A model generated the notes under the pieces. It saw nothing but the letters and a program-made list of their open reading frames with translations. It was not told where the DNA came from and searched no databases. Below are positions 10,385 to 17,742 of a DNA stretch of 64,000 nucleotides, one piece after another. The stretch covers positions 98,592 through 162,591 of the forward strand of contig CAVULE010000017.1 in assembly GCA_963742315.1 (NCBI GenBank), read 5' to 3'. Origin of the DNA: AV69 sp963742315 (lineage in GTDB: Bacteria > Verrucomicrobiota > Verrucomicrobiia > Chthoniobacterales > UBA10450). Positions within the stretch are counted from its first letter, which is position 1. The number at the start of each line of letters is the position of its first letter. The position numbers were made by a program, and so were the translations under genes.

Positions 10385-11188
10385 ATGAAAAACATTCGCT
10401 ACGCGCTCCGCAAGATCGCGCTAACTACTACCGTCCTGTTCCTGGGCTCTCTGATTGCTAGTTCGCTTCGAGCCGGCGAGGTGCTCGAAGATGTGGTCGA
10501 GAGAAGATTTCCGCTTGATCCTTCGGGCACGTTTTCGCTGCGCGCGATCGATGGGACGGTTGAAATCTTCGGGACCGACAGCCAAGAAATAAAAATCGTC
10601 GCGGTTAAAAAGGCGTTTTCACCTGAGCGCTTAAACGCCATCGCGATTCGTGTCGATGCGCGGCAGGATGTTGTGAATATTGAAACCACGCCGCCACCGG
10701 CGCCGCGTCACCACTTTTTAGATCGATCCGGAACGGTGGAATACACCATTAACATCCCACAAACCGCGCGGATTGCGCGGGTAGAACTGCCGAATGGCAA
10801 GCTTGTGATTGATGGCATGCGTGGCGCATCCATCGCCGCCAATCTCGGCAGCGGTCAGCTCGTGACACACAATTGTTTTTGCGACCAAACCATTCACGTC
10901 AACCAAGGCGGGCTTAATGTTTTCTTTGATTGGATGGAGGAACGCCCGATCTCGATTGAGGCGCAGATTGAGGATGGAAACCTGTCGGCGTGCCTCCCAA
11001 CGGACGCAGCCTTTCATATGCACGCCGTCGCGAAGCAGGGGCACGTCTCGAGCGATTTTAGTCCGATGGGAACTCGCCAACGCGGTGATGATTCAGAGAT
11101 CAACGAAGTGATCGGCGACGGCCCGGCAATCAAGCTGACCTTTCGCGCTGGCGAGGGAAATATCCACGTTTCGGAGGTGATTTGGTGA
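10385..11188 (+). CDS. Exported DUF4097-like beta-helix protein
   Basis: 267 residues. An N-terminal hydrophobic segment (about 13-30) followed by SLRAGE suggests a signal peptide or anchor. The rest is rich in short beta strands with polar residues (FSLRAIDGTVEIFGTDSQEI, VELPNGKLVIDGMRG, GEGNIHVSEVIW), as in the DUF4097/putative adhesin family. Its stop overlaps the GTG start of the fifth permease (GTGA, 11185-11188), so the two are coupled. The first ten residues (MKNIRYALRK) resemble the start of the permeases (LGDLRYALRK). Function unknown; an envelope-facing role is inferred from the context. Confidence 0.7.
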   Translation: MKNIRYALRKIALTTTVLFLGSLIASSLRAGEVLEDVVERRFPLDPSGTFSLRAIDGTVEIFGTDSQEIKIVAVKKAFSPERLNAIAIRVDARQDVVNIETTPPPAPRHHFLDRSGTVEYTINIPQTARIARVELPNGKLVIDGMRGASIAANLGSGQLVTHNCFCDQTIHVNQGGLNVFFDWMEERPISIEAQIEDGNLSACLPTDAAFHMHAVAKQGHVSSDFSPMGTRQRGDDSEINEVIGDGPAIKLTFRAGEGNIHVSEVIW

Positions 11189-13644
11189 TCTGGCGAGATC
11201 TTCGTTACGCAATCCGGAGCTTAATTAAGAGTCCGGGATTCTTTGCCATCGCCTTCATTGCCATCGCGCTCGGCATTGGAGTCAACACCACCATCTTGGG
11301 AATCGTTAACACCTTGCTCTTGCGTCCCCTCCCGATCGGACATTCCGATAGGGTGGTGCAACTTTTTACCAGCGACAGTCACTTCACCGGGCGCAATCCG
11401 AATTCGTATCTCAACTTTCTCGATTACCAGAAACAGAACAGCGTCTTCACCGGAATGGCCGGCTACACCTTCGCCGGGATCGGCATGACGCGCGCCGGCG
11501 AAACCACCAATGTTCTCGGCCAACTGGTCAGCGGGAATTATTTCGATCTGCTCGAGCTCCACCCGTTTTTGGGACGCGGATTCCTCCCGGAGGAAGATAC
11601 CACCCCGAACGGGCATCCGGTCGCAATTGTCAGTTACAAGTTTTGGAAGAAACTTGGCGGTGATCGCAACATCATTGGTAACACTCTGACGTTAAATGGT
11701 CACGCCTTCACCGTCATCGGAGTGGCGCCGGCCGGATTTAGCGGCATCGATATCGGGGTGGCGCCGGAAATTTGGACGCCGTTGGCGATGCATGGCTGGA
11801 TCCGGCCTTCGGGCGACGAGTGGTTTGAAATGCGCCGCGCTCTTTTTCTCAACGTCGTTGCGCGCTTGAAACCTGGCATTTCCGTCTCCGCCGCACAAGC
11901 CCAGATGCAGACCGTGGCGCGCCAACTCGAACGGGCTTATCCCGACGTGAACAGGGAACGCTCCGTAGCGTTGTTGCCTGCGGAAAAAGCGAAATCGCAG
12001 GGAATTGGCGGCCCGGGGAACGAGAACAGCGCGCAAAATATTTCCCTGCTTCTTCTCGTTGCCGCCGGCAGCATCCTCCTCATCGCTTGTGCCAATGTCG
12101 CCAATCTTCTGCTTGCGCGCGCCACTGCGCGGCAGCGGGAAATGGCAATTCGCCTCGCGCTCGGCGCCGGACGCGGCCGGATCATCCGCCAGTTGCTGAC
12201 TGAAAGTATTTTATTGGCGTTGATCGGGGGCGTCGGCGGGATCGTGCTCGCTTACTGGCTGGGCGACGTGTTGCTTTCGCTTTTGCCGGCCACGCCTGTT
12301 CCGCTCTCGCTCGATCCGCAACCGGATTTCCGGGTTTTGCTTTGCGCAATTCTGCTCGCCTTTCTGAGTGGGATTATTTTCGGACTCGCCCCGGCATGGC
12401 AAGCGACCCGCTGGGATTTGACGCAAGGTTTGCGCGAACGCGCCATCGCCACCGGCGGTGCTATCCAGCGATGGAACTTGCGCAATCTTCTCGTCATCGC
12501 GCAAATTGCGGTTTCCCTATTGTTACTTATCGGCTCGGCACTGTTCTTGAAATCATTTCATAGCGCGCAGCAAATCGATCCGGGATTTCGCACAGAAAAT
12601 CTAGCAATCGTTAGTATCGATCCCGCGCTTACTGGTTACGATCGAAAGCGCGGCGGGCAGGTCGCCCGCGCTATTGTCGAACAGGTGCGGCGCGATCCTC
12701 AGGTGCGCAGCGCCGATCTCGGCCAGTGCATCCCGCTCGGGTTTGGTGGTGAAGGTCGCACCATTGTGGCGGAAGGCCGCGACGAAAACGCCGAGAGCAA
12801 TCGCAAGATTGCCAACATCAGCGCCGTCACTTCGGGTTACTTCGAAACCATGCGTGTTCCGATTTTGCGGGGACGCAATTTCACCGAACAAGACGCCAGC
12901 GAAAACTCCGCCAAAGTCGCGATTATCAGCCAGACAATGGCAAAAACATTTTGGCCCGGCGAAGATCCGATTGGCCGGCGCTTTCGCTATTACAACCGGG
13001 AAGGCTCGTTCGAAGTCATCGGCCTCGCTCGCGACGTCAAAGCCGTTACCCTCGGTGAAACGCCGGTGCCGATGTTGTACACGCCGTTTCGAGATTTACC
13101 CGACGGCGGTATCACCATTTTTGTACATACGGGGGGCGCGCCGGGTTCGATATTGACTGAGACTCATCGCATTGTCCGCAACATCGATAATCACATTTCC
13201 ATCACCTACGAAAAAACGGTGGCCCAGCATCTTGCCTTTGCCCTCTGGCCATCATGGATGGGGGCAATTCTGCTCGGTAGCCTGGGCTTGCTCGCGCTCG
13301 TCCTCGCCTCGGTTGGGGTCTACGGAGTAATGGCCTACTCGGTTAGTCAGCGGACGCGCGAGCTCGGGATTCGCATGGCACTCGGCGCGCAAAGTAGTCA
13401 GGTCCTTCAATTGGTTTTGCGTCAGGGAATGTTGCTGGCCGCGATCGGTTTGGGTATCGGCTTGCTCGCGGCCTTTGGCTCGACCCGATTGGCCAGCACC
13501 CTTCTTTATGGAGTGAACCCCAGCGATCCAACAGTCTTCATTGGCGTTACTCTGTTACTCGCCGCGGCTGCATTCGCCGCGTGTTATTTCCCGGCACGAC
13601 GCGCTTTAAAAATCGATCCCGTCGTCGCGTTGCGCTTTGAGTAG
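11185..13644 (+). CDS. ADOP-family ABC permease
   Basis: 819 residues from GTG at 11185 (VIWRDLRYAIRSLIKSPGF). GGAGGTGA at 11173-11180 sits at suitable distance; a TTG at 11182 is too close to it. Family layout: helix IALGIGVNTTILGIVNTLL, periplasmic domain, FtsX block with RQREMAIRLALGAGRG, second periplasmic domain, and a final FtsX block with RELGIRMALGAQSS. Ends KIDPVVALRFE. It is the last gene of the five-permease array; a palindromic element follows at once. Confidence 0.92.
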   Translation: MIWRDLRYAIRSLIKSPGFFAIAFIAIALGIGVNTTILGIVNTLLLRPLPIGHSDRVVQLFTSDSHFTGRNPNSYLNFLDYQKQNSVFTGMAGYTFAGIGMTRAGETTNVLGQLVSGNYFDLLELHPFLGRGFLPEEDTTPNGHPVAIVSYKFWKKLGGDRNIIGNTLTLNGHAFTVIGVAPAGFSGIDIGVAPEIWTPLAMHGWIRPSGDEWFEMRRALFLNVVARLKPGISVSAAQAQMQTVARQLERAYPDVNRERSVALLPAEKAKSQGIGGPGNENSAQNISLLLLVAAGSILLIACANVANLLLARATARQREMAIRLALGAGRGRIIRQLLTESILLALIGGVGGIVLAYWLGDVLLSLLPATPVPLSLDPQPDFRVLLCAILLAFLSGIIFGLAPAWQATRWDLTQGLRERAIATGGAIQRWNLRNLLVIAQIAVSLLLLIGSALFLKSFHSAQQIDPGFRTENLAIVSIDPALTGYDRKRGGQVARAIVEQVRRDPQVRSADLGQCIPLGFGGEGRTIVAEGRDENAESNRKIANISAVTSGYFETMRVPILRGRNFTEQDASENSAKVAIISQTMAKTFWPGEDPIGRRFRYYNREGSFEVIGLARDVKAVTLGETPVPMLYTPFRDLPDGGITIFVHTGGAPGSILTETHRIVRNIDNHISITYEKTVAQHLAFALWPSWMGAILLGSLGLLALVLASVGVYGVMAYSVSQRTRELGIRMALGAQSSQVLQLVLRQGMLLAAIGLGIGLLAAFGSTRLASTLLYGVNPSDPTVFIGVTLLLAAAAFAACYFPARRALKIDPVVALRFE

Positions 13645-13646
13645 CC

Positions 13647-13713
13647 GGGGCGCAGGCGACTCGCCTGTGGGGCGAGCAGGCATCTTGCCTGCGAAATGAG
13701 AAGGCAGCGCCCC
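13647..13713. repeat. Palindromic element after the permease array
   Basis: Outer arms GGGGCG and CGCCCC enclose two hairpins, GCAGGCGACTCGCCTG and GCAGGCATCTTGCCTGC. It begins 2 bp after the stop of the fifth permease and may end the operon transcript. The nested-hairpin layout resembles other palindromes in this window, though the sequence differs. Confidence 0.65.
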
Positions 13714-13826
13714 GATGTCCGAAAATGCAGGAAAGATTCGGATGCAAAAAGTCCCTTGGCGAGCAGGCGAAGTTGCGGCACATGCTTAAATCAACAATCA
13801 GAAGTCAAAAAATCGGAAATTGAACC

Positions 13827-14312
13827 ATGCCGTCCTTTGATATTGTCTCGGAAGTCGACAAACAGGAAATCGACAACGCGCTCAATCAAGCACGCAAAGA
13901 ACTAGCGACCCGCTTCGATTTCAAAGGCAGCGTGGCCGAGATCGCTTACGAGAAAGACAAAATCACGCTTACGGCTGAAGACGCCAATCGCTTGCGAGGC
14001 TTGCGCGAGATTGTCATCGGTAAATTAGCAAAGCGTGGCGTTGACCTGCGTAACATTGAGCAGGTGGAACCAGATATCTCACCGCTGGGTCACGCGCGGC
14101 AGGAACTGAAAATCCAGCAAGGCTTGGAAGGGGAAAAAGCAAAAGAGATAATCAAAGCGATTAAAGAAGCCGGCTTCAAGGTACAGAGTGCGTTGCAAGA
14201 TCGGCAGATTCGGGTGACTGGGAAAAAGAAGGACGAACTGCAAAGCGTCATTCAGTTTGTCCGCGGCAAAGATTTCAAAGTCGCGACCAACTTCAAAAAT
14301 TTCCGCGACTAA
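13827..14312 (+). CDS. yajQ: YajQ family nucleotide-binding protein
   Basis: 161 residues, the usual length of the YajQ/DUF520 family. Diagnostic stretches: MPSFDIVSEVDKQEIDNA at the start, RFDFKGS, IEQVEPDISPLG and the ending GKDFKVATNFKNFRD. Family members bind nucleotides, and cyclic di-GMP in Xanthomonas and Pseudomonas; they are small cytoplasmic two-domain proteins. ATG at 13827 is the family start. It is not coupled to its neighbours. Confidence 0.95.
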   Translation: MPSFDIVSEVDKQEIDNALNQARKELATRFDFKGSVAEIAYEKDKITLTAEDANRLRGLREIVIGKLAKRGVDLRNIEQVEPDISPLGHARQELKIQQGLEGEKAKEIIKAIKEAGFKVQSALQDRQIRVTGKKKDELQSVIQFVRGKDFKVATNFKNFRD

Positions 14313-14322
14313 CAAATCCCCC

Positions 14323-14404
14323 GTCATTCCGAGCGAAGTCGGTGGATCCTACGTAACCGTAAAGATAACCTTCTCCCGATCCCTCGAGAGGCGCTCCCGA
14401 TTCC
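14323..14404. repeat. GTCAT-CGAGCG palindromic repeat, copy 1
   Basis: Left arm GTCATTCCGAGCGAAGTCG and a degenerate right arm containing CGATCCCTCGAGAGGCGCTC. It is a member of the dispersed imperfect palindrome family also seen at 15217-15313, 20431-20517 and, partially, 29353-29398. It lies between the convergent yajQ and moaD genes and overlaps neither. Confidence 0.65.
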
Positions 14405-14406
14405 GG

Positions 14407-14652
14407 TTACCCGCCCTGTACTGGTGGCATGATGGCGATTGTGTCGCCCTCATTCAACGGATGATTGCGATCTACGAATTCGACACCGATTCCAAAGAGG
14501 ACACTTCTTTCGAAATCCCGTAGCTGCGGATACCTTTCTTTTAACTGTTCGAAAAGGTCCTTCACGGTCGCATTCTCCGGCAGCGACAGTTCAAGCAAGG
14601 AAGCATCGACGATTTCCTTCAGTCGCGAATAAAGTTCCACCCTCACTTTCAT
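14407..14652 (-). CDS. moaD: MoaD/ThiS-family sulfur carrier protein
   Basis: 81-residue ubiquitin-fold protein ending PPVQGG; the Gly-Gly tail is the site of adenylation and thiocarboxylation. In molybdopterin synthesis the thiocarboxylate donates sulfur to precursor Z in the MoaD-MoaE complex. Start MKVRVELYSRLKEIV at 14652 overlaps the stop of the upstream phosphoribosyltransferase (ATGA), which fixes the start although the frame stays open upstream. Length and the DTIAIMPPVQGG ending fit MoaD better than ThiS. No moaE is visible nearby. Confidence 0.88.
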   Translation of the reverse strand: MKVRVELYSRLKEIVDASLLELSLPENATVKDLFEQLKERYPQLRDFERSVLFGIGVEFVDRNHPLNEGDTIAIMPPVQGG

Positions 14653-15188
14653 GATGCGACCAGCTCCTTTTTCAATACGCCAATGCAGGGAAGATTGCGA
14701 TACCGCTCGCGATAATCGAGTCCATAGCCGACCACAAATTCGTCGGCAATCTCGAATCCGACGTAATCCGCTTCCGTTGGCCGGGCCCGCGCTTTTATTT
14801 TCCGCAGCAAAACGCAAACACGGATACTTTGCGGCGACGCGGTCTGTAATTTTTCGCGAATGGCATTGATTGTCGTGCCGCTGTCGAGAATGTCGTCGAG
14901 CAACAAGATGTGCCGGCCGGCCACGTCCGGCTGCGCAATTTGCCGGAAGATTACTTCGCCGCTGGTTTGCAATCCGCCATGGTAACTGGCCACGCTCAAA
15001 CAATCGAGGCGCAGCGGCAGGGGAATGCGCCGCAACAAATCGGCCATGAACATGAGGCTGCCGTTGAGAATCGCGATCACTGTCAACTCCCGGTCGCGGT
15101 AGTCTGCTGAAATTTGGGCTGCAATCTCATCCAATCTCTGCACGATCGTCGCCTGGTCGAAAAGCACGCGCTCGAGGTCGTCCTGCAT
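14649..15188 (-). CDS. hpt: Hypoxanthine phosphoribosyltransferase
   Basis: Purine salvage enzyme converting hypoxanthine or guanine plus PRPP to IMP or GMP. The PRPP-binding motif ILLLDDILDSGTT is at residues 94-106; LNGSLMFMADLLRR (41-54), SYHGG (68-72) and DEFVVGYGLDYRERYRNLP near the C-terminus are family landmarks. The chosen start, MQDDLERVLFDQ at 15188, matches typical family N-termini. An in-frame ATG at 15221 would add 11 residues, but it lies inside a palindromic repeat; neither has a clear ribosome-binding site. Coupled to moaD by a 4-bp overlap. Confidence 0.93.
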   Translation of the reverse strand: MQDDLERVLFDQATIVQRLDEIAAQISADYRDRELTVIAILNGSLMFMADLLRRIPLPLRLDCLSVASYHGGLQTSGEVIFRQIAQPDVAGRHILLLDDILDSGTTINAIREKLQTASPQSIRVCVLLRKIKARARPTEADYVGFEIADEFVVGYGLDYRERYRNLPCIGVLKKELVAS

Positions 15189-15216
15189 TGCCGTAACAGT
15201 ACGCCATTTCACTACT

Positions 15217-15313
15217 GTCATGTCGAGCGAAGTCGAGACATCTCTGACTGTTTTTCGAGATAGGGTTAGAGATTCCTCGGTCCGAGCCGGACTGGCATTT
15301 TTTCGCTCGGGAT
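15217..15313. repeat. GTCAT-CGAGCG palindromic repeat, copy 2
   Basis: Left arm GTCATGTCGAGCGAAGTCGA; the right part carries TTAGAGATTCCTCGG and CGCTCGGGAT. It includes CCGAGCCGGACTGGCAT (from 15286), a block also seen inverted at 29370-29386 and nearly repeated at 52354. It lies in the upstream region shared by hpt and yjbQ. Confidence 0.65.
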
Positions 15314-15358
15314 AACCTTCGGTTGCCCCCGAAATTCTGCACCTCTAGCTTTCAGTCC

Positions 15359-15778
15359 ATGTCGGTCGTCACCAAGAATTTCACTGTCGCGACTTCTGGC
15401 AAAGGCACTTACGAAATCACCGACAAAATCGAAGCGCTTTTGCGCGAGAGCAAAATTGAAAACGGCATTGTTACAATTTTCGCGCAACACACCAGTTGTA
15501 GCCTGATTGTGATGGAGAATGCCGACCCAACGGCACGGCGCGATCTCGAGGAATTTTTCGATCGGCTGGTACCGGAGAACGCCGACTATTTCGAGCATGA
15601 TTCCGAAGGCGTCGACGACATGCCATCGCATATCCGCATGGTGCTAACGCATAGCAGCGAAACCATTCCCGTTGCGGAGGGGCGGATGCAGCTTGGAGCC
15701 TGGCAGGGAATTTTCCTTTTCGAACATCGGCGCGCCGGGCATCGGCGGAAGATTGTTGTGACGGTGATGGGCGAATAA
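15359..15778 (+). CDS. yjbQ: YjbQ family (UPF0047) protein
   Basis: 139 residues of the YjbQ fold. Landmarks are GIVTIFAQHTSCSL, ENADPTARRDLEEFF, MPSHIRMVLTHSSETIPV and LGAWQGIFLFEHR. Some members have thiamine-phosphate synthase activity in vitro and can complement thiE mutants, but the physiological role is unsettled. ATG 15359 gives MSVVTKNFTVATSG; 12 further upstream codons are open but unlike the family. Convergent with the esterase gene across a hairpin. Confidence 0.9.
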   Translation: MSVVTKNFTVATSGKGTYEITDKIEALLRESKIENGIVTIFAQHTSCSLIVMENADPTARRDLEEFFDRLVPENADYFEHDSEGVDDMPSHIRMVLTHSSETIPVAEGRMQLGAWQGIFLFEHRRAGHRRKIVVTVMGE

Positions 15779-15779
15779 T

Positions 15780-15839
15780 GGAGGGACATGCTTCCGCATG
15801 TCCCCGTTTTAGTTGGGACGTGCGGAAGCACGTCCCTCC
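15780..15839. repeat. GGAGGGAC double-hairpin element between convergent genes
   Basis: 60-bp imperfect palindrome with GGAGGGAC and GTCCCTCC ends. Each half is itself a hairpin: GGGACATG-CTTCCG-CATGTCCC and GGGACGTG-CGGAAG-CACGTCCC. It begins 1 bp after the yjbQ stop and supplies the last codons and stop of the convergent esterase gene, so it may serve as a two-way terminator. Relatives at 17008-17071, 30047-30117 and, degenerate, 47705-47761. Confidence 0.75.
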
Positions 15840-16996
15840 GCGTACATCGCATCCACCAACCGCAACGATTTCTCGTTAGGCAATACCGATTGCGCCATCT
15901 GGTTCATCACGTAGGCGAAACCGATCTTGTTCTCCGGATCGGCGAAGGCGTGGCTTCCGCCCGCGCCGGGATGGCCGAAGGCATTGCTTGACGGGCCGAA
16001 GACTTTCCGCTCCACACCGGCTGCATCTTTCATCAACCCGGCAGAAAACGCGATCGGGATTTCAAAAACGCGATCGAGCCCATCGCTGATGGTCGTCGCC
16101 ATTAATTTGATGGTATCGCTCGTGAAAAATTTCCGATCATTGATTTCGCCATCGTTGGCCAGCATTGCATAAAATTTTGCCAGGGCAGAGGCGCTCCCGA
16201 TTCCTCCAAACGAAACAAACTCGCGCGCACGGTTCTCCGGTTTGTTCATCGCGCTGACCGAGTTTAATCCACGTGGTGACGTGAAGGTTCTTCGTTGAAG
16301 CGTGCCAGGCGTAACCAGGTGGCGGTAGAAGTCCGAGCCGGACGGGCGGTTTTTCGGCGCGGCGTCGCTGCCGACTTTTACTGGGTAGATCATGGCGCAG
16401 CGAGAGTTGAGTTCTTCGGGCAGTCCGATCCAAAAATCGAGAGCGAGCGGTCCGGCAAAAATTGTTCGCCAATATTTGGAAATTGAGGTTCCCGCAATTC
16501 GACGCACCAGTTCGTCGATCAGGAATCCAAAGGTTCGCGCATGATAACCGTGTGCGCTGCCGGGTCGCCAGAGTGGCGTTTGTTTTTCCAGGGCGCGAAT
16601 AACCGCATCGTAATCGGTCAGCTCAACGTTTTCATCGAGCGCGCACAATCCAGCGGAATGCGAAACCAGTTGCGCGATAGTGATGTCGATCTTTCCGCCC
16701 TGACCAAACTCCGGCCAAAATTCTGAAACGCGGCGATCAATTTTGATTTTGTTTTCCTCAAGCGCGTGCAGCAAACAGGCACTGCCAATTCCTTTCGTGG
16801 CCGACCACGCCAGAACGATGGTGTCCTCGGTCCAGACTTGTTCCCGCCTGGTATCGCGAAAGCCACCGTGCAGATCGAGGAGCGGCTCACCGTTTTGCCA
16901 GATCGATAGCGCCGCGCCCAGTTCACCAAAGCGTTGGAAGTTCTCCTGGAACAGGGGCGCGATCCGCTCCTGTAATTCCTCGACCTTGAATCGCAT
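15809..16996 (-). CDS. Serine hydrolase, class C beta-lactamase/EstB-like esterase
   Basis: 395 residues of the beta-lactamase-fold hydrolase family (PF00144), which includes esterases, lactonases and peptidases. The catalytic Ser-Lys pair is SATK (S65, K68), the tyrosine motif is YHARTFG (Y151) and GHPGAGGSHAF lies near the C-terminus at the KTG-box position. No signal peptide is visible, which points to an intracellular esterase. ATG 16996 gives MRFKVEELQERI; the open frame continues upstream through a palindrome but without family similarity. The last residues (GRASARPN) are read from the 15780-15839 element. Confidence 0.87.
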   Translation of the reverse strand: MRFKVEELQERIAPLFQENFQRFGELGAALSIWQNGEPLLDLHGGFRDTRREQVWTEDTIVLAWSATKGIGSACLLHALEENKIKIDRRVSEFWPEFGQGGKIDITIAQLVSHSAGLCALDENVELTDYDAVIRALEKQTPLWRPGSAHGYHARTFGFLIDELVRRIAGTSISKYWRTIFAGPLALDFWIGLPEELNSRCAMIYPVKVGSDAAPKNRPSGSDFYRHLVTPGTLQRRTFTSPRGLNSVSAMNKPENRAREFVSFGGIGSASALAKFYAMLANDGEINDRKFFTSDTIKLMATTISDGLDRVFEIPIAFSAGLMKDAAGVERKVFGPSSNAFGHPGAGGSHAFADPENKIGFAYVMNQMAQSVLPNEKSLRLVDAMYAEGRASARPN

Positions 16997-17007
16997 CGCG
17001 CAAATCT

Positions 17008-17071
17008 GGAGGGACGAGCTCCGTCTCGTCCAACTCTTTTCCTGGAGGGCGCGATCGTCGGTCGCGCCTCC
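17008..17071. repeat. GGAGGGAC double-hairpin element
   Basis: 64 bp made of two hairpins: GGACGAG-CTCCGT-CTCGTCC, then GGAGGGCGCGA-TCGTCGG-TCGCGCCTCC. It fills the gap between the esterase start and the stop of the upstream TPR gene. Same architecture as 15780-15839 but with different stem sequences. Confidence 0.65.
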
Positions 17072-17075
17072 ACCG

Positions 17076-17591
17076 TTAGAGGGTCGCGTGAAGCGGTCTA
17101 AGATCGGGATCCCGCTTCGCAAGATCGCGAAACGATGAATCCATTTTGAAGCTAATCTGCAAATGCACTCGAGCGTCTTTCAAGTTGCCGAGCAAAACTT
17201 CGTAACAACCCATGTTGTAATAATAAATTGGTTCCTTCAACAACGCGGTCGGGCCACGAAGCAACAATTCCTTGGCCTCACGGGTCCGGCCGATCTGATG
17301 CAAGCAAAAGCCGGCGTGTAGAAATCCGGCGCTGGCATCGGGGGCGGCGCGGCAAAGGCGGCGGCTAATAGTCAGGGCGCGAGACCATTGCTTCTTTCGC
17401 ATCAGGTGATGCAGGCGCAATTGCAAGACTTCCGGGCGATGCTGGAATTCATCCTCGATCGCATTCAACTCGGCAATCGACTCAGTCGCCATGCCGAGTT
17501 CGGCATAGCCACAGGCCGCGCGAAACTGTCGTTTGAAGTCCACGCTATGGAGAATAAGCAGCCCGCTTGCCAAAAAATCTGTAACTGTCAT
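17076..17591 (-). CDS. TPR-repeat protein
   Basis: 171 residues from ATG 17591 (MTVTDFLASGLLILHSVDF). Helical repeats with TPR spacing follow: RAACGYAELGMATESIAELNA, LHHLMRKKQWSRALTISRRL, FCLHQIGRTREAKELLLRG and NMGCYEVLLGNLKDARVHLQ. TPR proteins are scaffolds; no partner can be named. The frame is open for another 63 codons upstream, but that part is Arg-rich and unlike a protein start. Its position, between pepF and an esterase on the same strand, gives no functional hint. Confidence 0.75.
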   Translation of the reverse strand: MTVTDFLASGLLILHSVDFKRQFRAACGYAELGMATESIAELNAIEDEFQHRPEVLQLRLHHLMRKKQWSRALTISRRLCRAAPDASAGFLHAGFCLHQIGRTREAKELLLRGPTALLKEPIYYYNMGCYEVLLGNLKDARVHLQISFKMDSSFRDLAKRDPDLRPLHATL

Positions 17592-17742
17592 AACGGTGTC
17601 TACTGTACCACGCTGCCACTCGGCGATCGGCAGGTGGACGGCGCGGATTTTCGCGCGGTACCTATATAGGTACATTGCACTCGAGAGGCGCCGCGGGCGG
17701 AGCCTGATCGGGCATTTGCGCGGCAGGCGAATCTGGGGGCGA

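Noticed and set aside
14653..15003. N-terminal extension of the MoaD frame
   Set aside because: The open frame runs upstream antisense-free but inside the hpt gene; the ATGA overlap and family length fix the MoaD start at 14652.
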